Assembly (NCBI GenBank): GCA_022573605.1
Contig: JACZTQ010000094.1
Location: 1-10,286 of the forward strand
DNA: 10,286 nt
DNA from: Pseudomonadota bacterium
Lineage (GTDB): Bacteria; Pseudomonadota; Alphaproteobacteria; Rhodobacterales; Rhodobacteraceae
Reading direction: 5' to 3'
Below, piece after piece: positions 7,670-10,286 of this stretch; the first letter of the stretch is position 1; every line of letters starts with the position of its first letter. The position numbers and the translations under genes are program-made. The notes under the pieces are model-generated. The model did no database searches, was not told the DNA's origin, and saw nothing but the letters and a program-made list of their open reading frames with translations.

Positions 7670-7764
7670 GCGCCGTCATCGCCGGGTCACGCCCGGCAAT
7701 CCAGTCCCTAACCGGCGAGGCAAGAACTGGATTGCCGGGTCAAGCCCGGCAATGACGGCGCAAA

Positions 7765-9297
<1,533 letters not shown>

Positions 9298-9415
9298 GTG
9301 GCTCTCCGTTCTTTCTCTCTCGCTCACCTATGTCCCGGCCTTGAGCCGGGACCTCAATGGTCAGTTCCCTGCGGCACGAGGCCCCGGATCAGGTCCGGGG
9401 CGTCGGTTATTTCGG
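9298..9415. promoter_or_regulatory. 118-base gap with two GC-rich hairpins between the desulfurase and sufB
   Basis: Two palindromes lie here: tcccggccttgagccggga (9333-9351) and ccccggatcaggtccgggg (9382-9400). Both resemble dispersed alphaproteobacterial extragenic palindromes. In the leftward transcript they fall just after the desulfurase stop and before the sufB ribosome binding site (GGAG, 6 bases before the ATG). They may act in transcript processing or partial termination. I see no confident promoter. Confidence 0.5.
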
Positions 9416-10286
9416 TCACGCCGCGCGCGCCTTGCGGCGGCGGTAGTATTCGATCCAGCTGTCGGCAAAGGCCATCACCTCCGCCTCTGTCGTTGTCGGC
9501 CCGATCGAGACCCGGATCGCCGAGGCGGCGGTCTCCGCGTCGAAGCCCATCGCCAGCAGCACCCGGCTCGGCCCGACCTTGCCCGACGAGCAGGCGCTGC
9601 CGGCGCTGACCGCGTAACCGGCCAGGTCCATCTGCATCACCTGGGTCTCGCCCTTCCAGCCGGGAATGGCGAAATACGAGGTGTTGGGCAGGCGCGGGAC
9701 ATCGCGGCCGACGATGACCAGGCCGGGGGCGGCGTCCTCGAGGCAGGCCTCCAGATCATCGCGGAGCTTGGCGACACGATCCCAGACCCCTGCCTCCAGA
9801 TCGCGCCGGGCCGCCTCGGCCGCGGCGCCGAACCCGGCGATGCCGACGAGATTTTCGGTGCCGGACCGGCGGCGCATTTCCTGCCCGCCGCCCTTGAGCA
9901 GGGGCTGGACCTCGAACCCGCTCTTCACGACCAGCGATCCCGCCCCTCTGGGACCGCCAAACTTCTGCGGTGCTATCAGGCAATAGGCCCAGTTCACGTC
10001 GTCAAGCCGAAACGCTGTCTTGCCCAGCGCCTGGGCTGCATCGACCAGGTTGTTGGTCGTGTCATCCCACAGGTGAAGCGGCTGAAGGATGCCGGTCTCG
10101 CCATTTGCCGCCTGAATGGCGACAAGCGTATCGGGACCCTTGGGCGCCGGCTGCCGCACATGGCCATCGGCGGATAGCGCCAGTTCCGACGAGGCGTAGG
10201 CGCAGACGCAGTCATGTTCTATCGGAGCGGCCTCGAGGCGGGCGAACTGCGCCACCGCCAGCGCCATGGCCTCGGTCGCCCCGCTG
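9416..10286 (-). CDS. NifS/IscS-like cysteine desulfurase, C-terminal 289 residues (start beyond right edge)
   Basis: This is a group I PLP-dependent cysteine desulfurase, the first visible gene of the suf operon. The frame is open to the right edge, where SGATEAMALA matches the conserved N-terminal SGATEA motif; roughly the first 80 residues are outside. Visible motifs are IEHDCV (PLP-stacking histidine), AIQAANGETGILQP, VDAAQALGK (Asp and Gln that contact PLP), the lysine loop APQKFGGPRGAGSLVV, RRRSGTENLVGIAGFGAAAE, and the catalytic loop SAGSACSSGKVGPSRVLLAM with its active cysteine. The longer mobile cysteine loop separates it from SufS at the other end of the operon. Two positions are unusual: the residue before the PLP lysine is Gln rather than the usual His (normally SAHK), and Leu-Val replaces the usual His-Val/Thr before DA.Q. 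It may supply sulfur to SufBCD alongside or instead of SufS. Confidence 0.9.
   Translation of the reverse strand, partial: SGATEAMALAVAQFARLEAAPIEHDCVCAYASSELALSADGHVRQPAPKGPDTLVAIQAANGETGILQPLHLWDDTTNNLVDAAQALGKTAFRLDDVNWAYCLIAPQKFGGPRGAGSLVVKSGFEVQPLLKGGGQEMRRRSGTENLVGIAGFGAAAEAARRDLEAGVWDRVAKLRDDLEACLEDAAPGLVIVGRDVPRLPNTSYFAIPGWKGETQVMQMDLAGYAVSAGSACSSGKVGPSRVLLAMGFDAETAASAIRVSIGPTTTEAEVMAFADSWIEYYRRRKARAA

Larger units (their letters stand above)
7188..7757. repeat. Cluster of nine 31-base palindromic repeats, mostly in inverted pairs
   Basis: Forward copies run cgtcat...atccag around a core such as gcccgggcttgacccgggc: 7211-7241, 7244-7274, 7341-7371, 7508-7538 and 7674-7704. Reverse copies (ctgg/ctga...atgacg): 7276-7306, 7429-7459, 7540-7570 and 7727-7757. 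After a single first copy the order is four forward/reverse pairs, as in BIME-type mosaics of REP elements. Stems come in several classes (atgcccggg, attgccggg, atcaccggg), each with matching change in the opposite arm, so pairing is kept. This repeat style is common between genes in alphaproteobacteria. Orientation switching and variable spacing exclude CRISPR. Confidence 0.93.
7141..7764. other. 624-base gap inside the suf operon filled with palindromic repeats and a gene remnant
   Basis: Between the sufB stop and the small membrane gene there is no intact gene. The gap contains nine copies of a 31-base palindromic repeat, a 54-base direct duplication, and the last 32 codons of a GIY-YIG-type gene. 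The short unique stretches (7307-7340, 7372-7428, 7571-7673) show nothing else I can name. Since the genes on both sides run leftward, the repeats would be transcribed as many hairpins between sufB and the downstream suf genes. Confidence 0.8.

Noticed and set aside
7137..7679. 180-codon minus-strand frame covering the repeat cluster
   Set aside because: The translation is mostly repeated peptides from the palindromes (SLPGATRQSS, DARVKPGHD). The GIY-YIG-like tail lies in a different frame.
7188..7757. CRISPR array
   Set aside because: Repeats alternate in orientation, are strongly palindromic in themselves, and have spacers from 1 to over 100 bases, one containing a gene remnant. No cas gene is nearby.

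Overview
The window looks like a high-G+C alphaproteobacterial chromosome. Most of it is one leftward (minus-strand) operon for SUF iron-sulfur cluster assembly. The gene order is: NifS/IscS-like cysteine desulfurase (cut by the right edge), sufB, a 66-residue membrane protein, sufC, sufD, two related Yip1-family membrane proteins, and sufS. That order, the closeness of the Suf proteins to alphaproteobacterial ones, and the dense palindromic repeats of the 'gcccgggcttgacccgggc' type all point to this class. I cannot name a genus, though the Yip1 pair and the small sufB-sufC protein recall Rhodobacterales-like operons.

Right to left in the direction of transcription: the desulfurase occupies 9416-10286. 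A 118-base gap with two GC-rich hairpins precedes sufB (7765-9297). A 624-base gap follows, packed with nine copies of a 31-base palindromic repeat and a remnant of a GIY-YIG endonuclease gene. The small membrane gene (6940-7140), sufC (6178-6933), sufD (4895-6181) and the first Yip1 gene (4299-4895) are tightly packed, and sufC/sufD and sufD/yip1 overlap. A second Yip1 gene (3561-4166) has its own strong ribosome binding site next to a perfect palindrome, and sufS (2303-3538) closes the operon. SufS and the NifS-like enzyme would take sulfur from cysteine. SufB, SufC and SufD form the ATP-driven scaffold on which clusters are built. The role of the three membrane proteins is unknown.

Left of sufS (about 1180-2302) I see no intact gene. 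The stretch holds a probable decayed coding region, an 11-base tandem repeat, three copies of a 23-base palindromic repeat, and a long inverted repeat. Further left (1 to about 1240) the composition changes sharply to AT-rich. This part carries a TIGR04255-family gene (346-1146) followed 21 bases later by the start of another gene (1-324) that runs off the left edge; both are probably horizontally acquired.

The SUF core is well known. The less explained parts are the AT-rich two-gene cassette, the membrane proteins embedded in the suf operon, and the repeat-rich intervals with gene remnants.
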